Shown here one piece after another: positions 21,761-33,490 of a DNA stretch of 64,000 bases. The translations under genes and the position numbers were made by a program. The stretch's first letter is position 1; each line of letters opens with the position of its first letter. Below the pieces are notes generated by a model. It was given only the letters and a program-made list of their open reading frames with translations, did no database searches and was not told the origin of the DNA. This DNA is from Cyrtodaria siliqua (Eukaryota > Mollusca > Bivalvia > Adapedonta > Hiatellidae): the NCBI GenBank assembly GCA_037043455.1, contig JAWPHD010001139.1, positions 111,001 to 175,000 of the forward strand, written 5' to 3'.

Positions 21761-22239
21761 GCCGCCCGTTTGGGCAAACTAGAGTATGGGCTGTTACAAC
21801 TAGTTGTATATCAGAAACGAATTGGTAAAGTGTAGCTTCGTTCGTCTGGTGGATATTTATGAACGACTAAACATATTTACTTCTCCATAACATCAAGCAT
21901 TAATAAAGGCAACAATAATAAATCAACTATATTTTTATAGAAAATACATATCTTAAATGTATGCCGCATTTTGAAAAGTAACGCTACTATGCGTTATGGA
22001 GTGGTAATATAATTTTCTAAGTCAAAGATATATAAAACATACTTGTACGTGTTCATGGCAAGGACAGCTTTTATGAAGGACCAGTAGCTAGCTGGCATAT
22101 ATCGTTTCCTGAACGTTCAAATGGATGAGACTGATACATCTACTCAAATTTCAATTGGTATCTGAACATTTGCCACCTTTACACGAAACAACAGCATATT
22201 GGTAAAATTGTAAATCTGTGACCAAAGCACCAAACTTGA
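21761..22239. other. No gene identified
   Basis: AT-rich DNA after the retroelement tail; nothing recognised. Confidence 0.5.
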
Positions 22240-22500
22240 CACATAGCTAGACAATGCTCAACTAAACATTTCTGGCAATAGACCCATCTCAGATTTTGAA
22301 AAATGGCCGCCATTTTCAAAATGTCCGCCAAATATTCCATAATTAATTGGTTTCATCAAAATTTGTTATTGTAAATACACTAAATTCACGATATTGATAG
22401 ACAATAACATATGCAATATAATCATGATAATTTGGGTCATTTTTTCTTCAAAGTGGTCGCCATTTTCAAAATGGCCGCTAAATAATGCTGATATATATTT
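22240..22500 (+). repeat. Diverged duplication around GGCCGCCATTTTCAAAATG
   Basis: The motif GTCGCCATTTTCAAAATGG recurs at about 22305 and 22450, each followed by CCGC(C/T)AAAT and preceded by a T-rich stretch. Looks like an old ~145-bp tandem repeat. Confidence 0.6.
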
Positions 22501-23404
22501 ATTTTTTTAGAAAGCAATCATCAAAATGTTAATGTGTTTTACAAAGGTGTTGTCTTGATATATTTATATTTATGTGTATGTCTATGCTTCAATAAATAGT
22601 TGTTAGATAACCCCTATACTTCAGGAGTTAGGGGTTTTACGACTGTATACATACTATGCCAACTCTGAGTAAAGTTTGTCTTAGTTGTCATTAGACTAAA
22701 GCATTTCTGAAGTGTGTTTAAGTTTCAGTCTCATCTTTATTAGCGGATTTTAGTTTATAATAACTCGTAAGTATACATCCAGTGACTTGGTTAAACAGTA
22801 TGAAAGGAGAGCTCTTTTAAAGGGACACACAACAATCTTCAATTATTTATCAAGCATCCAAATTATCACCTAGATTTATTAATCCAATATCATTTTGACT
22901 TTAAAACTGCTTGCTTATACATAAATACAGATTCAGAATGTTTTAATTGTTCGTGGCTATTCTATTATAGGGTTTAATATATGATTGGTGAAATATATTC
23001 CCCAATGAGCAATATTTAAACCAATTTGCTTTGAACTATTTACATAATTATTAATACTGATTTTAAAACATGCATAGGAAGTAGCAAAACTAACGGGACG
23101 CCGCAGGTTACAAAAAAAATCAAACTCGCCGAGTCTTCTAAACGCTTGAAGAACAATATCGCAAAGAATACATAAACAATATTTCTCATCTCCGATTAAT
23201 CGGAATTAAATTTAATTAAGACCTTAAATTACATTTGTTGATTTAATAAACAATGTTAACGAGAAACTATCAGAAAACAAAATCAAAAAGTAGTTTATGA
23301 TATACATATATCATTTGAACATTTTCAATATGAAGCTAACATTAAATTTAATCTAATCTTACAGATCTATGATGTGAATGGTATAATATGTCTTAATCAC
23401 AATA
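22501..23404. other. No gene identified
   Basis: AT-rich DNA; no exon, repeat array or mobile element recognised. Confidence 0.5.
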
Positions 23405-23890
23405 ACAGTACCAACGTCCCATTGCCTAAAGACTGTATACACCATTCGTGCCTTCAGGCATCGTTTGCAACACACTTTTCTCTTTAACATCTACATTTAA
23501 TATGTCCCTTGCAAACGCTGTTGCCTGTAGCAGTGTTATCGAGAATGGCTCCAACATACTCTGTTCCAACCCCAGTCACCGTATGTAGGCATTTTAGAGA
23601 TGGACCTAAAGGCCATGTCTCCAACAATGTCCAATTAAACAATCCAGCAGGTGTGCTTGATAAGAGCTACTCCAATTGGTGACATAAACGTGTGGTATCT
23701 CTTGGAACCATTGAATGTCAACAATTCTTAATGCACTTCATCTTGTATTACCTTTTCCAACAAGCACAGCTTTTGGAACTGTAAAGCTTGTGCAACCTCA
23801 ACATAGTATTTCCAGATTTCCAAATCACTTACCTCTTTTAGCAAATAAAAGTTTCAATACATCTAGTAAGTGTGAAATGCAGCTATTCGC
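23405..23890 (-). pseudogene. Decayed coding sequence, unidentified
   Basis: One minus-strand frame reads through about 480 bp with roughly seven stop codons, mostly TGA. Between them the text looks protein-like: CISHLLDVLKLLFAKRGK, FTVPKAVLVGKGNTR, ALRIVDIQWFQEIPHVYVT, and finally ITLLQATAFARDILNVDV and EGTNGVYSL. Even spacing in one frame argues for an old coding sequence, not chance. I cannot assign a family. It may belong with the relic at 24440-25000. Confidence 0.4.
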
Positions 23891-24439
23891 CTTGGTTTAT
23901 ATGAACTAATGGATAGGCAATACAATGTAGAACGAAGCACCTTATGTGATTCCTAGCTTCTAAAACTAACCCATAGCTCATCTAACTGTATTTATTGTAC
24001 CATTGCTATAACATGTACAGCAACGTCTGTTTCTACTGTATATAGCATAAGTTTAGTAAAGTGTTGTACGGCATATACCACATGCAACACACGTATTGTA
24101 TCAACCTCTTATTGAAATGATAGAGATCAGTCTGCATCCTACTCTCGTTGTCTGATACAAGGCACATCTTCATCTCTGTTTTATTGAACGTATTTAGTTT
24201 CTGTTTTGTCGTAACCGATTGCTATGCCAGGTAATCAGAGTTCTGCTTTTATTTTGCATGATGACCGTCACCTAGTAATCCTTCTGCAAGTGACATTCAA
24301 CAATGTGTAAAATAACTTGTTAATCATACGTACTACTCTTTTGTATGCATTTTAAGGCAGCCCATATAGTCTGATTACAATCCAAATATGTTTTCCAAAG
24401 TTAGAAAAGGCTGGTGAGATACCCAAATCCGCCGTTAAT
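23891..24439. other. No gene identified
   Basis: Lies between the two coding relics and may be degraded sequence of the same gene, but no frame can be followed. Confidence 0.4.
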
Positions 24440-25000
24440 CCAAACCTAATATGATACATATATATGCGAGAATATAAAGCAAGTTATAGAATCTGTTGTA
24501 AGTTGGTGATCACTGAGGAAAGAAAACATGTTCTGGTATATCTGTTTAAAGAGACACTTGGTTATGTCGTCTATAAGCTCAGTAACAAACGTGTCATGCT
24601 TTGTATGGCATGACTTACCTATTTGTTGAGACATTTCTGTCACACGAGAGGTGTTTATGTAACGTAAACCAAGCACAAGTAAATCTTCAATATTGTCCTT
24701 GAATATATTTTCTAATTACTCTACTGTGTCACTGGAATTGTCTTATGAACAGCTTTAACTTGTTCATGATGGCAAAGATCAGAGTCCTTTCATAGGCAGC
24801 GCCTGATGAATTATTGCAATAACTGAAATTAACAGATAACTCAGGCCATATCTGGTTCCGAGATCATCCAATGTGGAAGCTGCGATGTGTTTACAGCACC
24901 TACTGCACCTCCATCTTCTTTCACAATCTTATAGATCTGCTTGTGAACTAGTTCATTGGATATTGATGAGACAACACTAATAAAGTTTATCTCACACACA
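24440..25000 (-). pseudogene. Decayed copy of an uncharacterised repeat-associated protein
   Basis: Minus-strand fragments in shifting frames: ELVHKQIYKIVKEDGGAVG, LPHWMISEPDMA, CHHEQVKAVHKTI, then the longest open piece EDLLVLGLRYINTSRVTEMS (continuing to 24446). This order (DGGAVG, then W-M-x-x-x-P-D/E, then HHEQVK, then DLLVL-x-x-R-x-I) is one I associate from memory with a large uncharacterised protein family, repeated in fish, cnidarian and mollusc genomes and probably transposon-borne. Multiple frameshifts and stops show it is dead. Confidence 0.45.
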
Positions 25001-25582
25001 GAGATGACTAATTTTAAGATTTAAAGTGTAACTGAACAGTGCTGCAATTGTGAACTGTTGGTTTCTCTTTATGATCGTCATGTGCAAAAGTCAAGAATAG
25101 GCATGCCTTGTTCACACTTCAATGAAATAACTTTAAGCCAGGTTTATGGAAATAATTCTGATCACCTTTATCAGAATTTATTACCATAAGTAGTGTAATC
25201 ACTTGTTGAGCATTCAGTGATACATGTGTTTATTTCAGAAAGAAATCTGCAGTGTACTTCAGGGGGTCCAGAAACATGCTCCCCTGCGATTTTTTTAAAC
25301 GTAGATATATAATGGTGCGTTTTGATATATATCTAACAGAACACTTGTGTGGTATTTAAAGAAATATTTTTGACAAAGAGAATTAACATTTGAAAAAGTT
25401 GAATTACCTACACTGTAAAATAAAATGAGAAATTTCGACCATTAACCCCATCCCCAACCCCCATTTTTGGATTTTTATTTCGTTTTTCAAATTGATGAAA
25501 AGGCCCGGGCATATATGGGGTAGTAGCTACGCCGATGTCATTTGCCACAAGGACACTGGTCCATATATAGTCTTCAAAAAAC
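25001..25582. other. No gene identified
   Basis: AT-rich DNA with a C-rich patch near 25445 (CCCCATCCCCAACCCCC). Nothing recognised. Confidence 0.5.
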
Positions 25583-25916
25583 TGAATTGAATTGAATGTT
25601 GTTTAACGGCTCATCAACACAGTATAGGTTATTTAGAGCCGCCCCAGAGAGAGGGGAAGGATACATAGGAATCCGTGAACCTGTCCTACTCTTATTATCG
25701 AATAGATTCCTATGTTTCTTTAACGTGCTCGGAGGATAGACCGATACACGGGACCGCCCGGTTTACGTCCCCATCCGACGGACGAGGCTAAGGGAAAGTG
25801 CCATGCCCAAGAACACACCGACGGAACTCAGTGGCACCACGGAGGATTGAACCCGGGGCCTCCGGTTACAAATACGCCGCGCTACCGACTGCGCCACGCC
25901 AGCCCTCTTCAAACAA
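25583..25916 (-). mobile_element. tRNA-derived SINE, complete
   Basis: About 334 bp on the minus strand. The head (25916 downward) reads GGCGTGGCGCAGTCGGTAGC, matching a tRNA A box, and a B box CGGGTTCAATCC follows, as in a Pol III promoter. The body contains CGGTCTATCC and the conserved TAAACCGGGCGGTCCCGTGT tract; the tail is TTAAACAACATTCAATTCAA. It is flanked by an ~11-bp target duplication, CTTCAAAAAAC (25572) and CTTCAAACAAA (25917). Fragments of the same family lie at 10571 and 14230, and its tail resembles the element at 42434-42841. Confidence 0.88.
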
Positions 25917-25999
25917 AGAAAAGGTTATAATTCCAACAGGAGTAGTAGCATTCACAGAATACAATCTAACAAGTATTACAATGCAAAGGTGATTCAAAA

Positions 26000-26095
26000 G
26001 GTACATCACAAACACATTCAGCAAAAAATCACGTCACAGACATATAAGGGTTGACAACAGGCGTACCGTACTGCCTTGGAACGGTCAGGGTTAGT
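26000..26095 (-). mobile_element. Retroelement family R tail fragment
   Basis: ACATCACAAACACATTCAGC through CTGCCTTGGAACGGTCAG matches the untranslated tail of the copy at 47180-48055 (about 47300-47370). Confidence 0.6.
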
Positions 26096-26689
26096 TTTCT
26101 TCAACAGATATTTTACTATTTCTGTTTTCTTAAGAAGAAGGCGTTTCTGGCATGCTGATTTGGAGTGTCAATAGTGTATAGACGACATAAACATATTAAC
26201 TCATATTTTGTTTTTATCCAGGCAAGTTGATTAAAGTCGAGGACGACTTTTCCAGAGTGGCCGAATATGTGACCGGCTCAGTAAGCCCTTCGTTATGCTA
26301 TGTTTTCGATGTGGGTCGAAATAAATATATTTACAAAAGACAATTGTATGTTGTTACTTACGCTACAATATATCAAATAAATCCTTAACATCGGGTCCTT
26401 ATAAGTAATAGGTTAAGTTTATAGTCCCCTTTGACCATCTTTTACTAACATACTAATGGTACACGTGCATGCGTTCACCGCTATGTGTCAGTGCCTTTTT
26501 CCGAGGCTTCAATAGAGTAACACGTTGTTGTACTTTGTACTCGTAGATAATTTATATATTCACAGGTATGTCTATTTAATTAGTATTGGTTGTTATAAGA
26601 TGTGTCACCTTTCCATTAAATATGTGATTTTGTAAACGCTTATATTAGATGTTTAGACAAATGAGACTACAAGGTCGTTGTCTGTGTAA
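26096..26689. other. No gene identified
   Basis: AT-rich DNA; no exon or repeat recognised. Confidence 0.5.
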
Positions 26690-27600
26690 AACATAATCCG
26701 TGTTGTTGACTTCATTAATTTTCATAAAATCGGGCAAATATTCGCATATTTCATCAAATAATATAAAGGTTCAGGTGACCCAACGGTTGTATGATTGTAT
26801 CACATTTCTTTAGAATATGTCCAGCTATTACTTTAAGCCTATATTAACACACTTATGGAGAATCTTATATACATGTTAAACACTAATATAAGTAAGTTAC
26901 ATATCATCATTATCAAAACAGATTGTTATATATTTTCCATTAGATAATGGTTTTATTATACTGTTTAAGGGTCAATATGTATTATTTGACAATGAAAACT
27001 GCTTAAAATTCAATGTTATGCATGAAATTTGAGTGGGGATTGTCAATTTGCCGCACCCACTGTTGGTTTTTGTTATGAGTCAACTTCATTAATATTCGTA
27101 AAATCCGGCAAATATTCCCCTAATCCATCAACTAATACACACGTCCAGGTGACAAAATACAGCTGTATTATGGTTGTATTACATGTGGTTAGGGTATTAC
27201 CAACAGTTACTTAACATATTCACTTGCACATTTATGGAATATTGTATATACATGTTAAATAACAATCCCACTGACATATCATTATCACACCGGAATGATG
27301 TTGATATTTTCGAAAAAAAAAATTATATACTTTTTACGTATCAACACTGCTTCAAATTCACTGTAATGCATTACATTGTTGGGTTGTAGGAGGTCAATTT
27401 ACCCCATCCACGGGTGGGTTTCGTTATGGTTTAGCCGATTATATTAATTTTCGAAAAATCCGGCAAATAGTCGCCTTACCATCAAATAGAACAAACGTTC
27501 AGGTGAAGAAAAACAGCGACTGTGTGGTTGTATTACCTGTGGTTGAGGTATAACCAGCTGTTGCTTTAAGTAGACTGAGCACAAATTAAACGTACTGTTA
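26690..27600 (+). repeat. Ancient ~365-bp tandem triplication
   Basis: The landmark TTCATTAATTTTCATAAAAT / CGGGCAAATATTCGC recurs in diverged form at about 26711, 27085 and 27441. Shared flanks include CAGGTGAC, GGTTGTATTACATGTGGTT and ATATACATGTTAAA. Frames inside are noise. Confidence 0.75.
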
Positions 27601-27682
27601 ATGCTGGTATTTCCCATAGGCCAGTTCTGAGTAAGCATTAAAGCTTAAACATAGTTTTAATAAAACAATTTTAACTTCAAAG

Positions 27683-27794
27683 GATGTATCTGATAACTGT
27701 GTCGTCAAAAGCTGCTATCTACAAAAGCTGTGTTCTGTTTGTTGGTGATTTCTGTTGGTAAGGAACCAACAGAAAATATTATCTCAGATACATT
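27683..27794. repeat. Nested inverted repeat
   Basis: Outer arms GATGTATCTGATAA and TTATCTCAGATACATT enclose an inner perfect 11-bp stem (TTTCTGTTGGT / ACCAACAGAAA, 5-base loop) at 27749-27775. Confidence 0.65.
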
Positions 27795-27796
27795 TA

Positions 27797-28040
27797 GGTA
27801 TTTTTCATAAAGTTGATGTGTTTAAACCAAACAAATGCATTTTTAAGAAAAATGGAGATCACATCCGTGTTTACTACACTTTTCAACTATTCTTTGTTTG
27901 AACTATTGATATATATCAGTCATGACTTTCTGTTTTGTATTCCAGAAAAAAGGGAAAGAAAAATGGGTACTTTTTATTTTTGCTCAGTAGATGTACTAGC
28001 ATACGGAATATCTTAAACCATGTCAAGTACTAATGTAACT
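27797..28040. other. No gene identified
   Basis: AT-rich; a 67-residue plus frame here has no support. Confidence 0.5.
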
Positions 28041-28049
28041 CATATATCA

Positions 28050-28175
28050 TTCATGAGCATATGATAGTAAGAATGTTCATCGAATGGGTTATTTATTTTA
28101 TTATACCGAAATACCCTCGGCAACCTAAGGTTCATTTTCAGTAGATCTCGACAGATTTCACTTTGGCGGATATAT
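28050..28175 (-). mobile_element. MITE fragment related to 35261-35490
   Basis: Shares TATGATAGTAAGAATGTTCA and GGTTCATTTTCAGTA..TTTCACTTTG with the inverted-repeat element at 35261-35490. Confidence 0.6.
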
Positions 28176-28292
28176 TTATAAGATATGTTATATATATATA
28201 AGAATGAGAAAACACATATATCTACAAAATACCTTTCAAAAAGCATTTTAGTGTTTATTTGTTTCGTATTTGTTCTTTTCGTATCTTTACCC

Positions 28293-28314
28293 CTGATGAA
28301 GGCGTAAGCCGAAA
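28293..28314 (+). ncRNA. Hammerhead-ribozyme-like core, uncertain
   Basis: CTGATGA, then a GGC-GTAA-GCC stem, then GAAA reproduces the layout of a hammerhead catalytic core with stem II. Such cores are known in Penelope-like retroelements and bivalve retrozymes. Against it: an extra A precedes the stem, the base after GAAA is G and not the usual C, and I see no convincing stem I or III. Probably a degenerate retroelement end. Confidence 0.25.
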
Positions 28315-28509
28315 GAGCCTGTTTTTTTTTTCAAACTATAGCACTGTAGAAATGTTTTATCTCCATATACATATCTGCCATAGACACCAACATCGACACA
28401 GCGTCTCGCCCAATACCAGACGCGTTAGCACACTCGGCCACCTAGTCTACCTACATATAAGCTGTTTTGAAAAAGAGGAGGACCAAGAGGGCCTGTATCG
28501 CTTTACTGG

Positions 28510-29100
28510 CTATATAGAATCTGTGGTTTGGGTGGGAATATCAGTTGTAGTGACACAACGTGAATGCATACGTTTGATTTCTGTGTCCCTCGTCATAGAA
28601 AGGCGCCCTGCCGCAGTTCTTTCGAAGGTTGTCTGTCCTTCGTAGTTCGTGGAGGGTGAGAATATTAGTTGTTGTGGCATTTGGTACTGACCTTTCCTGC
28701 AAAGTTTTATTGAAATCCGGCCAATTGTCAGGGGAAATAGTCCGGACAATGTTTGTGTCCTAAAACATTTAAAGGGCCTTAACTCTGTCAAAAAGTATTC
28801 ATCCGTAATACGGCGATGAAAAGCACAACTACGTGTTGTACTGATCATTCCTAAAAGGTTTTGTTGAAATCTGGCTAGGAGAATAATCTGGACAAAGTTT
28901 GTATATTAAAACCTTTAAAGGGCCATAACTCTGCCAAAATGCATTCAACCGGAACATGGCGACGATATGCACAACTAGGTAATGATCAGCCTTCTCCAGT
29001 TCGATGAAATCCGGCAAGGGGTTCAGGAGAACTTGTCCGGAAAATATTTGTGCATTAAAAAAATAGGATGAAAGGAGAAACTTGGAAATCGTCAAACACG
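28510..29100 (+). repeat. ~165-bp AAGGGCCATAACTC tandem repeat
   Basis: Landmarks AAAGGGCC(T/A)TAACTCTG at about 28753 and 28918, each followed by CATGGCGACGATATGCACAA-like text and GTTGAAATCTGGC. This repeat type is widespread in bivalve genomes. The 112-residue and 97-residue minus frames here are repeat translations. Confidence 0.8.
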
Positions 29101-29440
29101 TTAAATACAAAACATTTTGCATTCTCGGTTTGATTGAGACTGTTCATGAACGGTAGTGAAATGTGCTTGCTACCATTCACGCACTCCCTCTAGCCCCGGG
29201 TTGAGCAGAACTCAATATTAATTATGCCAATAGTACAGAGATGTAAGCTGTCCATATGGTGGTGACCATGGAACATTCAATACGGTATGTTCACACCATT
29301 TCATGGCCAGCGGGGTATGGTCCCAGTTTCTATCAAAGCGCTTTGCCCTAAACGAGAAAAAAATGGGAAAAATAACCAAAACGGAATTTAATTGGGATCA
29401 GAGGTTATGAAGCCTGCGTATCACAGGTAACAGTCAAAAG
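29101..29440. other. No gene; includes inverted GTTCATGAACGGTAG region
   Basis: Unique-looking DNA between repeat blocks. No exon recognised. Confidence 0.45.
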
Positions 29441-30595
29441 ACTAAATACGTGTAATGGGCCATAACTCCGCCGAAAATATTTCAAACAGAACCTAGAGAT
29501 GATATGATGATATGTGATGTTATCTTCCCTGCACAGTTTCTTTGAAATCCGGCCAGGGGTTCAGGAAAACTGGTCTGGACAATGTTTGTTTACTAAAACC
29601 TTTAAAAGTCTATGTCTGCCAAAATCATTCAACAGAAACACGGTGACGATACGCACAACTAGGCTTGATGCTGACCATCCTTGCACATTTTCGTTGAAAT
29701 CTGGCCAAATTAAGGCCCTATCGTCTTAACCAGGCAAAATCCAGCATGTGTAATTAAATCAAGGGCCATAACTCCGGTGTTACAAATCCCATTTTACTGG
29801 TCTTCAGAATTTTTCCAAGCTTTCATTCAAAGGGTCACCATTTGAACAAACTTTGTAGAGGTACATAATATGATAATCAATACAAAATATTAAACCTTTA
29901 GCTCTTGTAGTTTCAGAGAAGATTTAAGTTTTTACCTATATCAGTCTATGTAAAACTGTGACTCCTGGGGCGGAGCCAAATTTGACCACACGGTAACCAT
30001 TTGAACAAACTTGATAGAGGTCAATAAGCTGATGGTAAATACAAAATATTAAACCTTTGGCTCTTATTGTTTCAGAGATGAAGGTTTTTTGAAGTTCTTC
30101 ACTATAACTCTATGTAAAACTGATTCAACAAGGGACCCTAAGTTCCCAATTAAAGACAAATGAACAAATGAACCAAGGTTTCTTATGAGAAAAAAGGGTT
30201 TCGAACCCACGACCCCTGGGGGTTTCCAATGTTACCAAATATAGAAAAAGGACCATAACTCCGGTTTTACCGGTTTGATCTGGCTGGTTTTCAAACTCGC
30301 CGAGCTTCATTGATATCAACAATCTGACCAAGTTGCTGGGTACGATCGAATGCAAAATGAAAGCGCTAGGATGTTCACAATGCTGAAAATGACATTTTTC
30401 AATAATTCAAGGGCCATAACTCCGGTGTTCCTAGTCAGATATAGCTGGTTTTCAAACTTTTCCGGGCTTTTATTGATATTAGCATTCTGTTAAAGTTTGG
30501 TAAAGATCGAATGATAAATGCAGACCCTATCGTCTTAACGAGGCAAAATACATTCAAGTGCCATAACTCCGGTGTTCCTAGTCCGACCTAGCTAG
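29441..30595 (+). repeat. GGGCCATAACTCCG repeat block
   Basis: Diverged units with GGGCCATAACTCCGG(T/C)GTT at about 29460, 29763, 30250, 30410 and 30550. Two ~170-bp copies carry CCATTTGAACAAACTT and TACAAAATATTAAACCTTT (about 29840 and 29997). Same broad family as 28510-29100. Confidence 0.75.
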
Positions 30596-31735
30596 ATGAG
30601 GAACCAGACAATTATTGATCTGAACGAACCAGTAAACTACTGACTTGAAGAATCAGAAAAAATATGATATGAAGGAACCAGACAAATATTCACCCAAAGA
30701 TCCAGAGAAATATTGACCTGAAGGAACCAGACAACTACTGACCTGAGGAACCAGACAATTATTGACATGAGGAATAAGACAACTACCGATCTGAGGAACC
30801 AGACAAATGTTGACCTGAGTAACCAGACAACTACTGAGCTGAGGAACCAGACAACTATTGACCTGAGAAACCAGACAACTATTGACCTGAAGGAACTAGA
30901 CAATCATTGACCTCAGGAACCAGACAATTATTGAGCTGAGAAACAAGACACCTATTAACATGACGAAACAGGACGAACCAGACAATTACTGATATGAAAG
31001 AAGCAACTATTGACCTGAGGAACAAGACAATTATTTACTTGAGGATTCAGACAATTATTGACATGAGGAATCAGACAACCGTTGACCTGAAGAAATCAGA
31101 CAATTATTGACCTCAGAAACCGGATAATCATTGAGCTGAAAAGCAAGACACCTATTAACATGACGAACTAGACAATTACTGATATGAAGGAATCAGACAA
31201 ATATCGACCTGAGGAACCAGACAACTATTGACATGAGGAACAAGAAACCTATTAACATGACGAATCAAGCAACTACTGATATGAAGGAAGCATACAAATA
31301 TTGACCTGAGGAACCAGATGACTATTGACCTGAGGGCCAGACAATTATTGACCTGAGGAACAAGATAACTACTGACTTGAGGGCCAGACCATTATTGACA
31401 TGAGAAACAAAAAAACTATTAACATGACGAACCAGAAAAATACTGATATGAAGGAAGCAGACACATGTTGACCTGGGGAACTAGACAACTATTGACATGA
31501 GGAACCAGACAATTATTGACCTGAGAAACACGAAACATATTAACATGACGAACAAGTCAACTACCGATATGATGGAAGCATACACATATTGACCTGGGGA
31601 ACTAGACAATTGACCTGAATGGCCAAACAACTATCAACCTGAGGAACCAGACTACTACTAACCTAAGGAACCAGACAACTATTGAACTGAGGAACCAGAC
31701 AAATATTGACATGAAGGAACCAGACAACTACATAA
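30596..31735 (+). repeat. 24-bp minisatellite
   Basis: About 45-48 imperfect copies of ATTGACCTGAGGAACCAGAC plus AACT. Variants alternate GACCTG/GACATG and AACATGACGAA, giving local higher-order runs. The 88-residue minus frame with WFLRSVVVWFL repeats is array translation. Confidence 0.95.
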
Positions 31736-32468
31736 ACGGTACTATTGGACATGAATTGGCATTTGGACGAGTATTTCTTTATAATCTACAATACGATAGC
31801 TGTTACCCATGGTTGTCGAAAGCCATTTAGCTTGAACTTATTTATTTTATATCGATTGTAAGAAAGCTCGCTGAACTTAATTTAATCACTTTCGATGTCT
31901 GCCTGGGTAGAACAAGTACTAAGCATATGCCGATAATGTGTCTTGTTCAGGGACACAACACATATGGCCGCCATTTGCTCAATGCTACTCAAATCGTTGA
32001 CGTCTTAAGTAACCAAATTTTGTCTTACCTTGCTCACACGATTTATTTTTGCAGTTGCTACCTAAGCAACACTCGGTACAAACTGTGTTCGACTGTCGTC
32101 GGCCTATTATTGCAGGAGTACTCCCGGAGTTAGGGCATTGCTGAACACGTCAATAAATAATATAAATATATGAACCAGATACACTATAATAAATACCAGT
32201 GCATGGGGATTAATTCCTGGCAGACGATTACAATTGCATAACTGATGTCTATATTCTTTTATATATGTATATATATATATATATATATACATATATTATA
32301 AGTACGCTACAATCAGTTTTCAGACAAAAAAACAATAGAACATTATCTGACATTTGTAAAGAGTATTTTTATATTGATCAATTGCACGTATTCTCTGAGC
32401 ACTTAATATGAAAGCCTGTGTTGTTAAAGTCTAAACATTTCGTCTGCGTACGTCATCCCGACGTCACC
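31736..32468. other. No gene; AT microsatellite at 32258-32300
   Basis: AT-rich DNA with a (TA)n tract. No exon recognised. Confidence 0.55.
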
Positions 32469-32538
32469 TTATTCCAGCAAGATAACGTCACTTGTAAATC
32501 TATTTGAGTGTGGCCTGGCATTATCTTGTCGGAATAAC
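32469..32538. repeat. Short inverted repeat
   Basis: TTATTCCAGCAAGATAACG and CATTATCTTGTCGGAATAA are inverted with a few mismatches; flanking CGTC/GATG pairs extend it. Possibly a tiny MITE. Confidence 0.5.
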
Positions 32539-32663
32539 GCGATGTCGGAATGATTTCCTAGGAATGGTAAAACGGTTGGACATAACTGGTATTAAGATGT
32601 GTGACTTTTGTTTTCTATCCGTCTGACTTTAATTGAACATTATACACCTTTTTTAATTTCAAA

Positions 32664-32738
32664 ATATGCACTATAATTATGAATAACATTAGACATAAAA
32701 TATGCACTTATAATTATGAATAACATTAGACATAAAAT
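32664..32738 (+). repeat. 36-bp tandem duplication
   Basis: TATGCACTATAATTATGAAT with AACATTAGACATAAAA occurs twice back to back, the second copy with one extra T. Confidence 0.9.
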
Positions 32739-33236
32739 TAATAGTGTGTACGATTGTGTGTGAAACTTAGGGAGTTTCATGTTTCGTTTCAGCTTCATAA
32801 TGCGGAAAGCATTCCTCTGTAAACGTGACCAGTGTTTCCCTTTCATGAGTAATAGGGATTTTGTTTTATATGCATTGCATTTGTTTGTAATTGGGGCATC
32901 AGCGGAATTAGTGAAAACGTCAGTAAACTGTATATGCATTGTGCTGGGTTCACGTTTGCAAGACAACCTTTTCTCTACATGGTTTCCTATTCACTTGATA
33001 TATTCGTTATATAACTACTATACGCATTCAGAAATATCATTCTATTTTTTCATGACAGCAATTTCACAAATGAGTAAAACTCTAGATTATTCACATATTT
33101 GAGTCGGTTTGCGTCTGTCCTTTTCTGACAGTTAAACGTAACATAATATCCGACAGTTAATTAAATAAGAAGCAATTTACAGTTTCTGGCATACAGCCTA
33201 AGTTGTACTGCAGCGGTCCTCCAGGGGTACTGGTAC
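32739..33236. other. No gene identified
   Basis: The overlapping frames on both strands (32779-33102 plus, 32966-32640 minus) have no domain and look like chance. Confidence 0.45.
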
Positions 33237-33490
33237 TCACACTGACGTAGCATTTCTAAAAGAAATGTATACACATGTGTTACACACTGACGTAGCATTC
33301 CTGACAATATATATACACATGTGTTACACTCTCACGTAGAATTTCTGAAAAAGATATATACACATGTGTTGCACACTGTCGTAGAATTTCTGACGAAATT
33401 TATACATATGTGTTACACACTGGGGTAGCATTTCTGACAAAATGTATATACATGTGTTACACACTGACGTAGAATTTCTGACAAAATATA
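33237..33490 (+). repeat. ~45-bp minisatellite
   Basis: Nearly six copies of CACACTGACGTAGCATTTCT followed by GACAAAATGTATACACATGTGTTA. Confidence 0.9.

Noticed and set aside
28259..28645. 128-residue plus frame
   Set aside because: No domain or splice support; its right end overlaps a repeat block and the antisense frame there is equally open.
30180..30215. tRNA-like B box (GGGTTCGAAACCC on the minus strand)
   Set aside because: No A box at the right distance and no cloverleaf; probably a SINE scrap or chance.
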